NCBI GenBank assembly: GCA_004352715.1
Contig: SCFE01000035.1
Span: 421,264 to 485,263 of the forward strand
Direction: 5' to 3'
Source of the DNA: Hofstenia miamia
Taxonomy: Eukaryota > Xenacoelomorpha > Acoela
Length of the DNA: 64,000 nucleotides
Under the pieces are notes generated by a model. The model was not told the origin of the DNA and searched no databases. It worked only from the letters and a program-made list of their open reading frames with translations. The position numbers and the translations under genes are program-made. The first letter of the stretch is position 1; each line of letters opens with the position of its first letter. Shown here in pieces: positions 1 to 11,444 of the stretch.

Positions 1-945
1 CAGCATTAGTTATGTTTTTCTATTTTTATTCTTATTCAATATTAAAATAAGAATACAAATGTTTATGATTCTTTTTCTGTTGCTTTGCAAATTATACTTA
101 TGATTGTAGAGTGTAAAATAAGAATTTAAATTTTGTGCAAATTTTTTCCAATCACCTATTAGTTAACAATAATTCAGCTGTTGTCAACTGTTCACAACAT
201 TACATCCATTAAGAAGAATTACCACTACATATAAAACAATGTAATACTGCTTAACAAAGAAACAATCAACTTTCATAATTCTAATCTGATTTGTAGTTAC
301 ATGTAAAAGTAGTGATTGAGTAGCAAGCTTTACATATACAAACTTTGGTGCCTAATGATTAGAGCCAAGTCAGGAGTTAGGATTCACCAAAGTTTCTAGT
401 AAACTATGAGAACTTAAGCTTGCTTTAGCTTATGAATTACAAGTATAAAAGCAAAATTTTGTATAATAAAAGTATATTCACAAACACTAATGAACTATGT
501 AGAGTTCCTACAAATAAATCAACTGAAAGTAAATTAATACTATACTAAACTCAATCATGATTGTGCATATAAAATCCCTTCACAAGTTTTAGAGCAATCA
601 AAAATTGGATTACTCAAACAGCAGAAAATTTTAATTAGGAAAAATTGCACATTAATTGATACTTTATTAAGAGTGTGGAAAACCTTACTTTCCTGTTACT
701 TTTCTCATGGATCTCTGTTTTTCAAGTTTAACATAGTCAGTTTTGGTACCTGTCTTGTTTCCATCTCAATGAAATTATGTTAACAACATTTGTGATGTAA
801 TGTGAACAATAATTTACAAGAATACAAAGACATCATCAGACAACCCAACAAACCTCCAATCAGACACTTTAAAATCAAAATAATTTAGATATTTTCTGTC
901 AAACATTCATTAAACAAGCTAACTATTTAACAATAACATATATTG
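1..945. other. Intergenic, nothing recognised
   Basis: AT-rich sequence upstream of the P element. No open frame of note, RNA gene or repeat boundary was seen by eye. Confidence 0.5.
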
Positions 946-955
946 GGGTAGAAGT

Positions 956-1016
956 AAGGTGATACATAATAACAGGCCTGGAAGCTGTGCACCTGGGTCT
1001 TCAGACTGGGGGCGGG
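956..1016 (+). repeat. P element left terminal inverted repeat
   Basis: Matches the reverse complement of 4521-4581 with a handful of substitutions. It includes the shared block AACAGGCCTGGAAGC and a G-rich inner edge. Confidence 0.9.
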
Positions 1017-1371
1017 ATTTTGAAGCATACGAAAATTAAAATAGAGGTTTACATTTAGTACTGACAGTAGTTTGTTTCTCACAAGAAGGAATATAACACA
1101 GTTTCAGATGATTCACATGTATCATAAGATTAAAATTCAAATTTATGCTAAAATCAGAACTGAGCTACGTTTTAGTTTGTTAGGAAATATACTTCAATAA
1201 GTTTAGCTCCTTTTAACAATTTCTTCACATAAAAATAAAATTAAAATTATGGTCAGTAAAATTTATTACTCAAAGAAAACGTTATTTTAACGCACACACT
1301 TTTATTACCCTCGGATTCTTAAAAGCCTACTTTATATTAGTGTTCAGAATTTATTAGAGCTGTTTTTAATT

Positions 1372-4020
1372 ATGGTAAAGAAGTGTTGTGTAACTGGCTG
1401 CAGGCGAAATTATGATGCAGAAAATAAAGTCAGAGAGTTTCGACTGCCATCAGAAAAAAATGAGCGTGAAAGGTGGATGAAAGCTGTACCAAGAGACAAT
1501 ATACCAGATAGGCCCGATACAGTTATTTGTGAACGTCATTTCCCAGAAAATTTCGAGACTGTAGTTGTTCATGGAAAAGAAAGACCTAAGCATCCACCCA
1601 GTATTTTTAATTGTGTTCCTCAGAGTATGGTTCCTACACGGCCATCCAAACCAAGAGAAACATTTAAATCAACAAGTGATGCTCAAAACCCAGATGTGGA
1701 TGAGATGGAAATTTTTATTGAAAAAGATAAGTTGGACCTTACCACCTTGATTGATAATGTAAATGATCAGACGTTTGTTAGCGGAGTAACATCATATGTT
1801 ATTGACAATACCCTTTATGTCCAATCAAACAATTTCTTTTCAGACAGCATTCCTATGTTTTTAATTAAAATACACAGTGATTTGTCATGCTGGAGTACGT
1901 ACTCATATTGATTCACTTTCCAGAAACCGTATTACAGCATTGAAGCGATGGTCTCAACTTGAAGAAGTGATAAATTTTTGAATTTCAATGTGTTGCTGGA
2001 TGTTAAAAAGAGAATTATTAAAGAACAGTTGCAAATTATGTCTGCATATAAAGTTGGTGTTAAAGTATATACTCCTGAAACAATCACCAGAGCTTTTAAT
2101 TACTTTGTTACATCTCGCTCATTATACAATCAGTTGAGAGCTCATTACCAATTACCAAGTGTTAAAGTTTTAAGCAATATAACATCAAGAGTAAAAAAAG
2201 TTAGTGACCTTGATTTTTTAAAGTATGTTTTTGAGAATGTTCCTGAACATCAAAGACTCTGTAACATCCTTGTTGATGAAGTTTACATTAAACCAAGTAT
2301 GCAGTATCATGCAGGGACAGTTTTTGGTAATGCTGAAAATCATCCAGGTCTCCTTGCAACTACTGTTTTAGGAGTGATGATTAAGTGTTTACTTGGTGGC
2401 CCAGCTTTTCTATGTCGAATGATTCCAGTGACAAAGTTGGATTCCCAGTTTTTGTTTGATCAAGTTAATTTTGTTCAACAGAGTATAGCAGAAAATAATG
2501 GAACTGTTGTCTCAATTATATGCGACAATAATCGGATAAACCAAGCCTTTTTCAAGTTGTATGAAACACAGCCTGATAAACCATGGTTAACTGTTAATGG
2601 TGTGTATCTTTTGTTTGACTATGTTCATCTTATGAAGTCAATTAGAAATAATTGGATTACGGAACCAACTAAGGAACTTGAGTTCGAACATGATGGGAAA
2701 ATTCTTACAGCCAAATGGAGTGTGCTAGAAGAAATTTACAATGTAGAGAAGAATGGTATCATCAAGTTATCAAATTTAACATCTGTTGCTGTATATCCAA
2801 AGCCTGTGGAGAGGCAGAAAGTTTCAATTTGTTTAAAAGTTTTTTCAGACCAAACAATATCTGCCCTTGAGACCCATCCTTCTGTAAACAAGACTGATAA
2901 TGCTGACACTGTTGTATTTCTTAAACAAGTTTTGAATTTTTGGAAAATTATTAGCGTGAAAAATCCTGTAACAGCAATAAGGCAAAGAGATGAAATGAGA
3001 AGTATTATACATGTGCATTGTGATTCACAAGTTAAATTTTTGGAATAGTTCGTTGTGATGGCATCCAAAATGAAAAATCGACACGGTAAAGGCGTAAAGC
3101 ATTGACTAAAGAAAGTAATGCCATTGTTCACACATGCTCAGGTTTAATTGATTTATCAAAGTATCTGCTAGAGACAACACATCAATATGTTGCAATTGAT
3201 GAATTTACCACAGATTATTTGGAGGAATCATTTGGCAAATTGAGGCAGGGTTTTGGAGGAACTTACTTTTTAACCTCTCAAAACGTCTTAGAAAAGTTCA
3301 GTATTGAAAAGTCGAAACTTCTGCTCTCTCTAAACGTAAATATTGAGTCGTTTTTTGAAAAGGAAGGACATTCCTGTGAAAAATGTGGCTTTCTGGTTCG
3401 AGAAAATGACAGTAATGTATTCAATAATCTTCTCAAGCTGGAAGAAAGCATACCAGATGAAACAAAAATGGCCTTCGTGTACATTGCTGGTTATAAAACA
3501 AGAAATGGTTGTATTGATGATGATAGTCAGTGTTATTATCTCAAGTATGGTGGTTATTTGAAAAATATTAATNNNNNNNNNNNNNNNNNNNNNNNNNNNN
3601 NNNNNNNNNNNNNNNNNNNNNNNNNNNNNNNNNNNNNNNNNNNNNNNNNNNNNNNNNNNNNNNNNNNNNNNNNNNNNNNNNNNNNNNNNNNNNNNNNNNN
3701 NNNNNNNNNNNNNNNNNNNNNNNNNNNNNNNNNNNNNNNNNNNNNNNNNNNNNNNNNNNNNNNNNNNNNNNNNNNNNNNNNNNNNNNNNNNNNNNNNNNN
3801 NNNNNNNNNNNNNNNNNNNNNNNNNNNNNNNNGAGGTGGACTAAATATTCCTTATGATAGTGCGTGCCAATGGGTAATTTTTTGTTTCATCATGTTTATG
3901 TTTGTCAAAGATGAAGTTTGTCGAAAATTGCTGTGCAACCTGCTTATGCTAGTATCTGAAATGCACAACTGCAATATGTCGAAACAGCATGGCATCATTT
4001 TGTCAAATGATTTTATTTAA
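1372..4020 (+). pseudogene. THAP9/P-element-like transposase, broken
   Basis: Transposase of the P superfamily. The N-terminal THAP zinc finger is intact in residues 1-90: C6, C10, C53 and H56 give the C2CH ligands, with W35 and the RPKHPPSIF tail. The RNase H-like core follows, with ILVDEVYI, IICDNNRINQAFF and the P-family signature FDYVHLMKSIRNNW (about 2610-2655). A further conserved block, DEFTTDYLEESFGKLRQG, lies near 3200-3250. The frame is broken near 1880 and near 1975, by a TAG at 3046-3048, and by a one-base loss near 3097. After the gap the C-terminus resumes at about 3835 (GGLNIPYDSACQW) and ends at TAA 4018-4020. A splice acceptor-like TTCTTTTCAG at about 1840 leaves one intron possible, but the nonsense codon argues for a dead copy. 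Confidence 0.88.
3573..3832. other. Assembly gap (260 N)
   Basis: Run of N inside the transposase. The reading frame on the two sides differs, so the gap size may be only an estimate. Confidence 0.99.
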
Positions 4021-4520
4021 AAACTCCTCGGATGTATAAAGAGCCTGCATTGAAAGTTCTTAAACTTTCTAGTAGTAAATAATTATTGTACGTTAATCAG
4101 GGTGTTAATCCAGTTTTTTTTCTAATCTTTTCATAATTTCAAGTTTTTGTTTTCTTCATACTTTCTTTTTGTTTGGTGAAATTTTGATTTTTTTGTACTT
4201 TTGGCTTATTCTTGGTTCCAGCTGGGATTTATCACAGCAGGTTCTGTTGCTTAAACAGTTTTGAACAAAGTTGATTTTTGTGGATGTCTCAATATTTTCC
4301 GAATTTTAGTCTTAGTAATCTTGATATTGTTTTGATTGCCTGTACAACAAGAACACCCTGATAATTTGCTTCACGTGTGAATTAGTTTGTTATTTATAAT
4401 ATTTGATTTTGACAGGGTTAATAATTTTAACAACATTTATAAAAATAATAAATGTTAACCCTTGATCATGATATTTTGCAATTTTATTTGTCTTTATTTA
4501 AATATAACTATGGATTTTAC

Positions 4521-4581
4521 TCCGCCCCCAGTCTGAAGCTCCAGTCGCACGGCTTCCAGGCCTGTTATTATGTATCGCCTT
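4521..4581 (-). repeat. P element right terminal inverted repeat
   Basis: Inverted partner of 956-1016. The end GTATCGCCTT abuts the right copy of GGGTAGAAGT. Confidence 0.9.
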
Positions 4582-4593
4582 GGGTAGAAGTAA

Positions 4594-7500
4594 ATTAATG
4601 AAAGTGGATAAAACAGCATTAAATTGTTCCCTTATCTGCTCTGTATCAATATTATTGTTTATTTACTCTAGTTAAAGTGGTAAACCAATGTTGGCAGAAT
4701 TCATTTAAGCACAAAGCAGAGAAAAATTAATCAATTTACTTTAAATGCTTTTCCTTGTTATTACTGATATTAGCATGGTTTATTTAATGAAAACCATTAC
4801 TAAAGTGTTATTTTGGATGTTTTACATATGGTTCACATGTCTATGCACAAAGGCAATTAATAGACATGAACCATTAGAAATTTATTGATAGAAAATAATT
4901 ATGATGTAGATACATACCTGCTTAATAACAGTTGTATCTGCACAGGTCATAGAAGGCCAATAAATGTAAATTAGTTAACCATAAATGAGAACTTCCAGTA
5001 GATCTTTTCTGTTTGCATGGTGTCTTGATTGAAGAAAGTTTGATAACGTATTGTTCCAACATGTGTGAAGATCAATTAAAATTAACTAATTGCTTGATCA
5101 GAAGTTTGATAATGTATCACCTGATTTAGTGTGTTTGGATGCCTGGGAAGATAATTTAAGGTACTATGACCTGAGTTGCAGAGTTGAAGTAATCACAATG
5201 ATAAGGGAAGAAATAAGTTGGTCTCATAAAATGATGAAGGAAGTGAAGGTAAGAAGCATCTCTAATTTCTATGATGATGATGAGGTAACCTCAAGTAAAT
5301 CACTGCATGACATGTTTCAATATTTCTATCCAGACTCATCATTAACAGTAGAGGACACACACAAATCTGATGTACATGTGTTGATGATGTCTACAACTAC
5401 ATGAGTAACATTTTAAATTTCTGTAAAAAAGGATAATTCATTTGCATAGGAAAGATTCTATCAACCTGTGATTGCAGAACATGTTGATGAAATGATTTAA
5501 AAATGTTATAGTGACACAATATGAGTTTCTCATGAAGATGTTATGCAAATTAAAATTCAGCAGAATTACTGGTTGGCAAGAAGGAATCCGGAAGGTCTAG
5601 TCATGAACTAAATGTGTATTTTACCTACTGGTTGCTGTGCTCGTCATTAGTGCATAAGCATAGCATATATTTCATAAGTGAAGGTAGACACAATATAGGA
5701 AATCTATGGGCCAGTGGTTTTATCTCTGCATACGCGACTGTCTGTATCTATATCTGCAAAAAAAATTATGACAATCAATGAGATCAACAAATGTTTATTT
5801 TTGATTCATAAAAACATATTTTTTTGTGTATATAATAAATTCCTACATTATGGCAACTTTTCGAAATTAAAAATTTGAAAAATAATTTTTGAAAATCTAC
5901 ACATAGATTTTCATATGGAAGAAATTTAATTACCAAAAATCCATGTAGGACATTTCTTTTTTTTCTATTTTTTTCACAAGTAGTATTTATGTAATACTGT
6001 GATTATTGTCAAGTATTCTCAATATAGGTTTTCCGATGTTAAGACTTGTCATCACAAGCTCAAACGATTTTTGTCTAAAAAATTCAGATTCAGAGTTTAG
6101 AATCGCAACAGTTTAGAGATTGAAAGTAATTAGCTATTTCTATTACTTTTCATATGAAAGACAACTTTCTCTGATTTGTGAGATTCCAACTAACAGTTCT
6201 GATATCCGATTTATTAGATTAGCTTATACACTGCAGATAGATATACACTGTAATCGAGTATCAAGCTTCTATTTAGATCAGTGAAGAGTGACTACAAGGG
6301 CCAGAGCCCTAAGCAGAGCCAGGTAATTAAGAGTAGGGTGGCTTCCAGCAACGATCACCATTTACTACGCAATTGGCTATGACTCACGAATCCTCTCAGT
6401 GATAATGGTTTAGGTAGTGAAGTGCAATGCTGCCCAGTGTTGATTCCATTATTAGATTTGTACAACGATTGCTCTCATTAAAACTCATTAAATAGGAATA
6501 AACGCAACCTTGCCGCTTTTGCTTCTTATTTGCCTTACATATAAATAACCCTACATTTATAATAGTACATGTCCTCCAATACATGTGAGCAATCGTTGTT
6601 GCCTGCAGAAATTTGGTAATCATTGTCTATATATCTTAAATAAGTACCATAGATAATGCTGTAATCGTAGACACCTATTATGTTTAATAGACTTTTTATG
6701 TATAATAAATGACACAAATTTGGATCTTAAATAATAGGGGTTAGCCTACGATCAGCTGTCCACCTGTTTAATGACATTATTCATAGAACCAGAATCGATT
6801 TGGTAGGAAAGCGAAATGGAATAATAATCCCTATTCAAGACCTAACTTAAAAGCACACTTTCCTAAACAGGGCAGAGCGATTGCAAAAGCTGACTTGATG
6901 AAGACTACCACCCAAAGGCCGATAATTGAGCTCCGGGCGTCCCTGAATGCTACTCGTGTGCCTCGACGTTTAGCTTCCCATTGTCATAATAGAATAAAAC
7001 CTGATACAACATAAAGATAAATCCAAGTGATTAAATTTATCAACTTTCTCCTTCGTTTACAGCACATTTATATTACACTTTAAAAACATGACAACATGTA
7101 CCTGTTTTTAGTTGATGAATATTTCTGTCATTGAACTTTCGTCTGATATTCCTTATGCAACGTGTTATTAATTAGCTTAAGCGTCTTCGGTTGCTTCCTT
7201 TTGCCAAACTCTATTGTCGACAAATGTTCTTGTCGTAATTAATTTGCCTACTTGCAACGAAAGATAAATAATTAACACTTTAGCATAATCGAAAGTATCT
7301 AATTTCTTTGTTTCTTATGCCGATCATGCCAGATTTCTTCAGAATCTGTTGTTATTATACTACTGCAATAGCGTCAAACGAAATTGGTTTGAACTTTACA
7401 CAATAGTAAAAGTATTTTTAAGCAATCTAAATTTGATTATTTAACAATGGCTTCAAATAACAAAAAACATTGCTTTTGGTATGGGTGATTGAAATTATTA

Positions 7501-8645
7501 AGACCGATAGTTCATAATGAGATCCATTAGGTTAAGACAGAATACAACCACTGGATACATAAATGATCCAACGTAAAGCAATGGAATCTGCCTCTACCTT
7601 CCAAACCACAACTGCGCTAGAAGATTGCAACGAAATTTTCTATCCTGTCATTTACAAATATCGAAAATTTTATGTTGCATTCTGACAACTACTGCAACCT
7701 CAAACGCATTTTCTAAAACCTGAAATATTCGAAATTATACTTGAGATCAACAACAACTGATGAAAGGTTTAATGTTTTGACTTAACTATATAGGCATCGA
7801 TCATTTTTATTAGACATTTATGCCATGATAGATCGCTTTACTGTCAAAAAGTGGAAAATTGTACTCAGTAAACCCGTCTCATTAATTTTTTGAAACTTGT
7901 ATTTGATTCAAATATGAATAACTATTAATAATAATTATATATAATAATTAATATATTGTAATATAATAAATAATCATTCATAAAGAATAAACTACTTCTT
8001 TTGATATTTGAGAAAGTATCAGAATCCACCAGGGCTTCGTTATTATTTGCTACCTGCAATATAAGAATATCTTAAGGCACTCAATAAATACTATTAATAT
8101 TAGATAAATCGAGTTAGTTTGCCCCCCCCCCTGAAAGACATTCCTGCGACACGCCTGTGCAATACATAACTTGAAAACAAGGCGAGGTAGCTTTGTTTGA
8201 AAACGGCATTATATTTTCAAACGGTGACGTCAACGTTTTTACACAATCACGAATTCTTTACTCATTACTATATTTACGCAGTACAGCTGTTGAATTGTTT
8301 ATATAAATGTAGCCAGGGTGAAATACTGTCTAAAATTTGATATGCAAAAGATATAATTGTCCCACAATACCATTATATTCCCGCTTAAAAGCTGGAGAAT
8401 AACGTAACAAATTCGAAAGGTAGAATTCAGAATTTCTTCAAGATAATACATTTTCAAAGATTTCCTCACCTGCTATATGTTGCTTTCTATTAATTATCTC
8501 TCCATAGTGACTTTTCAGCGAAAGTAAAATTTTGTGCAAACCTCAAGTAAGCGATTCAGGTTTATGATTTATGTTCACTGTCTAATATAATGTAAGTACA
8601 ATTAACAAATGTGCTTGCTTTACCAAAAATATACAGCTTGACTCT
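4594..8645. other. Long stretch with no supported gene
   Basis: AT-rich intergenic DNA. The only open frame of note is the weak 104-codon one at 5090-5404. A run of ten or more C at about 8122, followed by CATTCCTGCGACACGCC, resembles the end of a hAT-like element, but no partner end was found. Confidence 0.4.
5090..5404 (+). CDS. Weak open frame, 104 codons, unknown
   Basis: An open frame that starts at TTG, not ATG, and is rich in Asp and Glu (for example NFYDDDEVTSSK). No family is recognised. A possible splice donor (GGTAAGAA) lies near 5248. Frames of this length are expected a few times by chance in a window this size, so this is only a candidate exon. Confidence 0.15.
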   Translation: MLDQKFDNVSPDLVCLDAWEDNLRYYDLSCRVEVITMIREEISWSHKMMKEVKVRSISNFYDDDEVTSSKSLHDMFQYFYPDSSLTVEDTHKSDVHVLMMSTTT

Positions 8646-9896
8646 TTACTTGGAGCTCTCGGACTGCCAATTCAGGGGGTGGGTATTACTACCCACACAT
8701 ATTATCTTCCGAACTACTGTTGCAAACAACAAAAATTTGGACATGTAGCTAACCATGATGTAAGTTTTGTTAAAGTTATCATGCACCCAGAGCAGTCTCA
8801 AAGGGTTTTTGTCCAGAAAAAAGCCCAAGTAACTTGAAACTATCAATATTTTAGCAACCTCCAGGAAATAGACAGCCATTTGTAGTAAGAAAATTTTAGC
8901 TTTGCCGTCAAGTAGCACCGACAAAATTGTCAGAAAATATCAAGCAAACGTATTAATATTTCCGGGAGCTATAGATAATATAAGAGAGTGGTGGGTTAAC
9001 CTTATGCGCAATTTTGAAATGAAAATATATTAATTTTAATAATGCTTAACTGCACGTACCTATTATGAAGATTTTCTTTAATCGATTATTAAGAATTTGT
9101 GACAAGTGCTCCTCATTAAATGGTGAGTAACCCCTTTCTTCCAGTTTTTTAAAAATTTTTTGCGATGGAAACCATATTGCAGATATCCAAGCACATCCAA
9201 TGAAATTCCAAACCAAAAGAGTCAGAGTTTCATAAATAAAACTCAAAACTATTTGGCCTTTATCAATAAATGAGTGAACACTTACATAATGCGATGTTAA
9301 GTTTGGGATAAGCTTTGCGGTAATGAACATGTAAGATGCCACTATTCCCACAATCGTAAGCAAAATCACAATTGCACGTCTAGGGTATTTACCATTATTG
9401 GGCAATAAAAGTTGCAAACTTCTTGCGACGACATCATCCATCACAGTATTGTGTTCTCTAACCATTTCCTCTTCCTATATTACTGGTAAGTAAATAGTAA
9501 AAACATAGGGTTATCAGATACTAATGAACTTAGAATGATAAATGTATACATTTTTTTTTGCTAAATACCTTTTTGGTATCCAGAATAAAAATATTTTTTG
9601 TCATTTTTCACTCTTATGATTGCCGTCCCATTTCTTTTGTTCAATGTAATTTTTTTTGCGTTCAGTTTTTTCAAATATATAACAAAAGTAGGATTTTCAC
9701 TAATAGTTACTAGGATGTCCTTTCTAATTGTACTAAGCCATTTATTAGCGGTTTCAATCCTTGTTTGTAACATAATGTTGAAACAATAAGCAAAACGCAA
9801 AAAATTATTGGGTGTCTCAAGACTTTTGTGAAGGTCTGTCCGTGTTTTATATATTGCTAAAATCACTTTAAGAAAACATATAACATATGACATCAA
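8646..9896 (-). pseudogene. Multi-pass membrane protein, possibly receptor-like, with in-frame TGA
   Basis: Reads right to left. The block 9561-9896 has one hydrophobic segment. The block up to 9485 has two clear ones (YPRRAIVILLTIVGIVASYM and VLSFIYETLTLLVWNFIGC). It ends in a good donor, G|GTACGT at 9060, and joins in phase 1 to an acceptor, TTATCTATAG, at 8969. The last exon (8646-8968) adds two more hydrophobic segments and ends in TAA. Ten codons into that exon is an in-frame TGA. The join between 9561-9896 and the middle exon does not keep frame in any obvious way. The layout (short intron, many membrane segments, few charges) would suit an arthropod chemoreceptor, but the C-terminal TYxxxxxQF signature is absent, so the family is left open. 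Confidence 0.45.
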
Positions 9897-10585
9897 TAAA
9901 AATATTTAACAAACACCGAATGCTTCGCCATTTTTTTAAAGAAATTTTTTAAATATCTGAATATAGCATTTTTGCAGTTAAATGCATTCGATGTTTCAGT
10001 TGCCGAATTTCTAAAATCACAATTCTTTATTAACATCGCAGCAGGTTTTCTTGGAAAATGTCATTTATTGAAAGAAAACAATATCAAAGAAATTTTATAA
10101 AATTTCTTAATCTATAAGACGAAAAATAGATAAATCAAAAATTTTTAATCATATTTATAAATTTCCTTATGTTTCTGCTGAATTGGTGTACTTTAATCTT
10201 TCGCTAAGATGTGGAATATTGTCTATATCACACCACTTTTTTCGGAAAAACTATTATCGAAAAAATTTATAAGAAATGTAATGAAAGAACATTTCATCAG
10301 GTCCAATTAAGTGAAACAAATTAGCAATGGTTTAAATAAAATATCATCCTTATGGACACAAACAAACTTTCATTCCTATTGCAACTCAACAAAAGTAAAA
10401 TAGTAACAACCAAAAAGTAAAGAATTCCACAAAACAAGACTCACGATTTTAAAAACCTATCCAGTATCCAGTCCTATTCCGTTAAGATTTTAATATTAAG
10501 CCTAAATGTTACACATGAACCTAAGTTTGACTGAAAATATGAACCCAAACATTTCATCTAGTATTAATTTGCTACTACTACAAGA
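9897..10585. other. Intergenic, nothing recognised
   Basis: AT-rich. No gene or repeat boundary supported. Confidence 0.4.
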
Positions 10586-10589
10586 CTAA

Positions 10590-10735
10590 TATCCGTAGCC
10601 TAAAATGACGCTTTTCTTGTATATATTTCATGTCTTTTTTATTATTTTTGTACATTATTGACGCTATTTAGAGAATTTATGAGTTTCTGAAATTGTAAAT
10701 AAAAGTCTCTAAATATAGAATATCTTATCTTATTT
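10590..10735 (+). mobile_element. LINE 3' tail with ATCTT repeats
   Basis: Contains GACGCTATTTAGAGAATTTA, then AATATCTTATCTTATTTTA. The same order of blocks occurs on the minus strand at 55437-55600. A shared unique block followed by a short simple repeat is what 5'-truncated LINE insertions leave behind. No coding part remains here. Confidence 0.6.
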
Positions 10736-11060
10736 TAAGCGTCTGACCAGCCCAATTTCAGTGAAACTCCAAGCACAAACTCAGCCAATGAATACTCAGA
10801 TCCACTTACATCCCTGCTAAGCCGTATCAATGAAAATGCTTTTAGCTTTCAAGAATATTGTAAGATAATTCCATTCATTTTAATAACCTACTAATAGAAT
10901 TTTACATCCTTCAACGAGGCATAAATAAAAATAACGCGGTTTGTTTATAAGATTGGAAAAGAGCATAATATAAGTATTCTATTCTTTTGGATAAATAAAT
11001 GAATCAGTGCAACTGTAGTGAAAATTCGGAAAATTCTAAATTAGTAACAAATTCTTGCAT

Positions 11061-11410
11061 TTAATTTGCAAAACGAGCCGAGCTTCTAACGAGCCGTGAC
11101 GAGCCAAGCCGAACCGAGCTTGAGCCAGGTATTGGATATACAATGAGCTCAAAACGAGCCTTTTTGAAGCAAAGCAAATTTATAGTACTAATTGTCAAAT
11201 TGATTATGTAGATTTTTCTCATTTTTTCATTCAATATGTCTTTCATATATTCATATTTTAGAAATGTTTATTAAATTATAGAAGCTATGTAAAAAATTCT
11301 GAGAGCGCAATATTTTAAAAAAAATATCGAGCTGAAACGAACCTCATTAAAATATTCTATGTAGCGAGCCGAGTCGAACTTGCTCAAAATTTAAAAGAGC
11401 CGAGCTCAGA
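11061..11410. repeat. GAGCC-rich dispersed segment
   Basis: Clusters of GAGCCGAGC, CGAGCCAAGCCGA and related words at 11070-11160 and 11360-11410 stand out from the AT-rich background and face each other. This is typical of the inside of a non-autonomous DNA transposon, but the ends were not resolved. Confidence 0.4.
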
Positions 11411-11444
11411 AATTTCAGCCTGTTGAAAAGTCTGAAAACGATCT

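Larger units (their letters stand above)
946..4593 (+). mobile_element. P-type DNA transposon with long inverted ends
   Basis: Two near-identical 61-bp inverted ends (956-1016 and 4521-4581) begin AAGGYGATACATAATAAC and enclose a THAP/P transposase reading rightwards. The 10-bp direct repeat GGGTAGAAGT flanks them at 946-955 and 4582-4591; the next two bases (AA) also match, so the duplication is 10 to 12 bp depending on where the end is placed. Canonical P elements duplicate 8 bp, so this is longer than expected. The element is about 3.6 kb, but 260 N lie inside it and the true length may differ. The ends are well preserved while the coding region is broken, so this copy should be unable to move by itself. 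Confidence 0.9.

Noticed and set aside
2736-3131. 131-codon minus-strand frame
   Set aside because: Antisense shadow of the P-element transposase.
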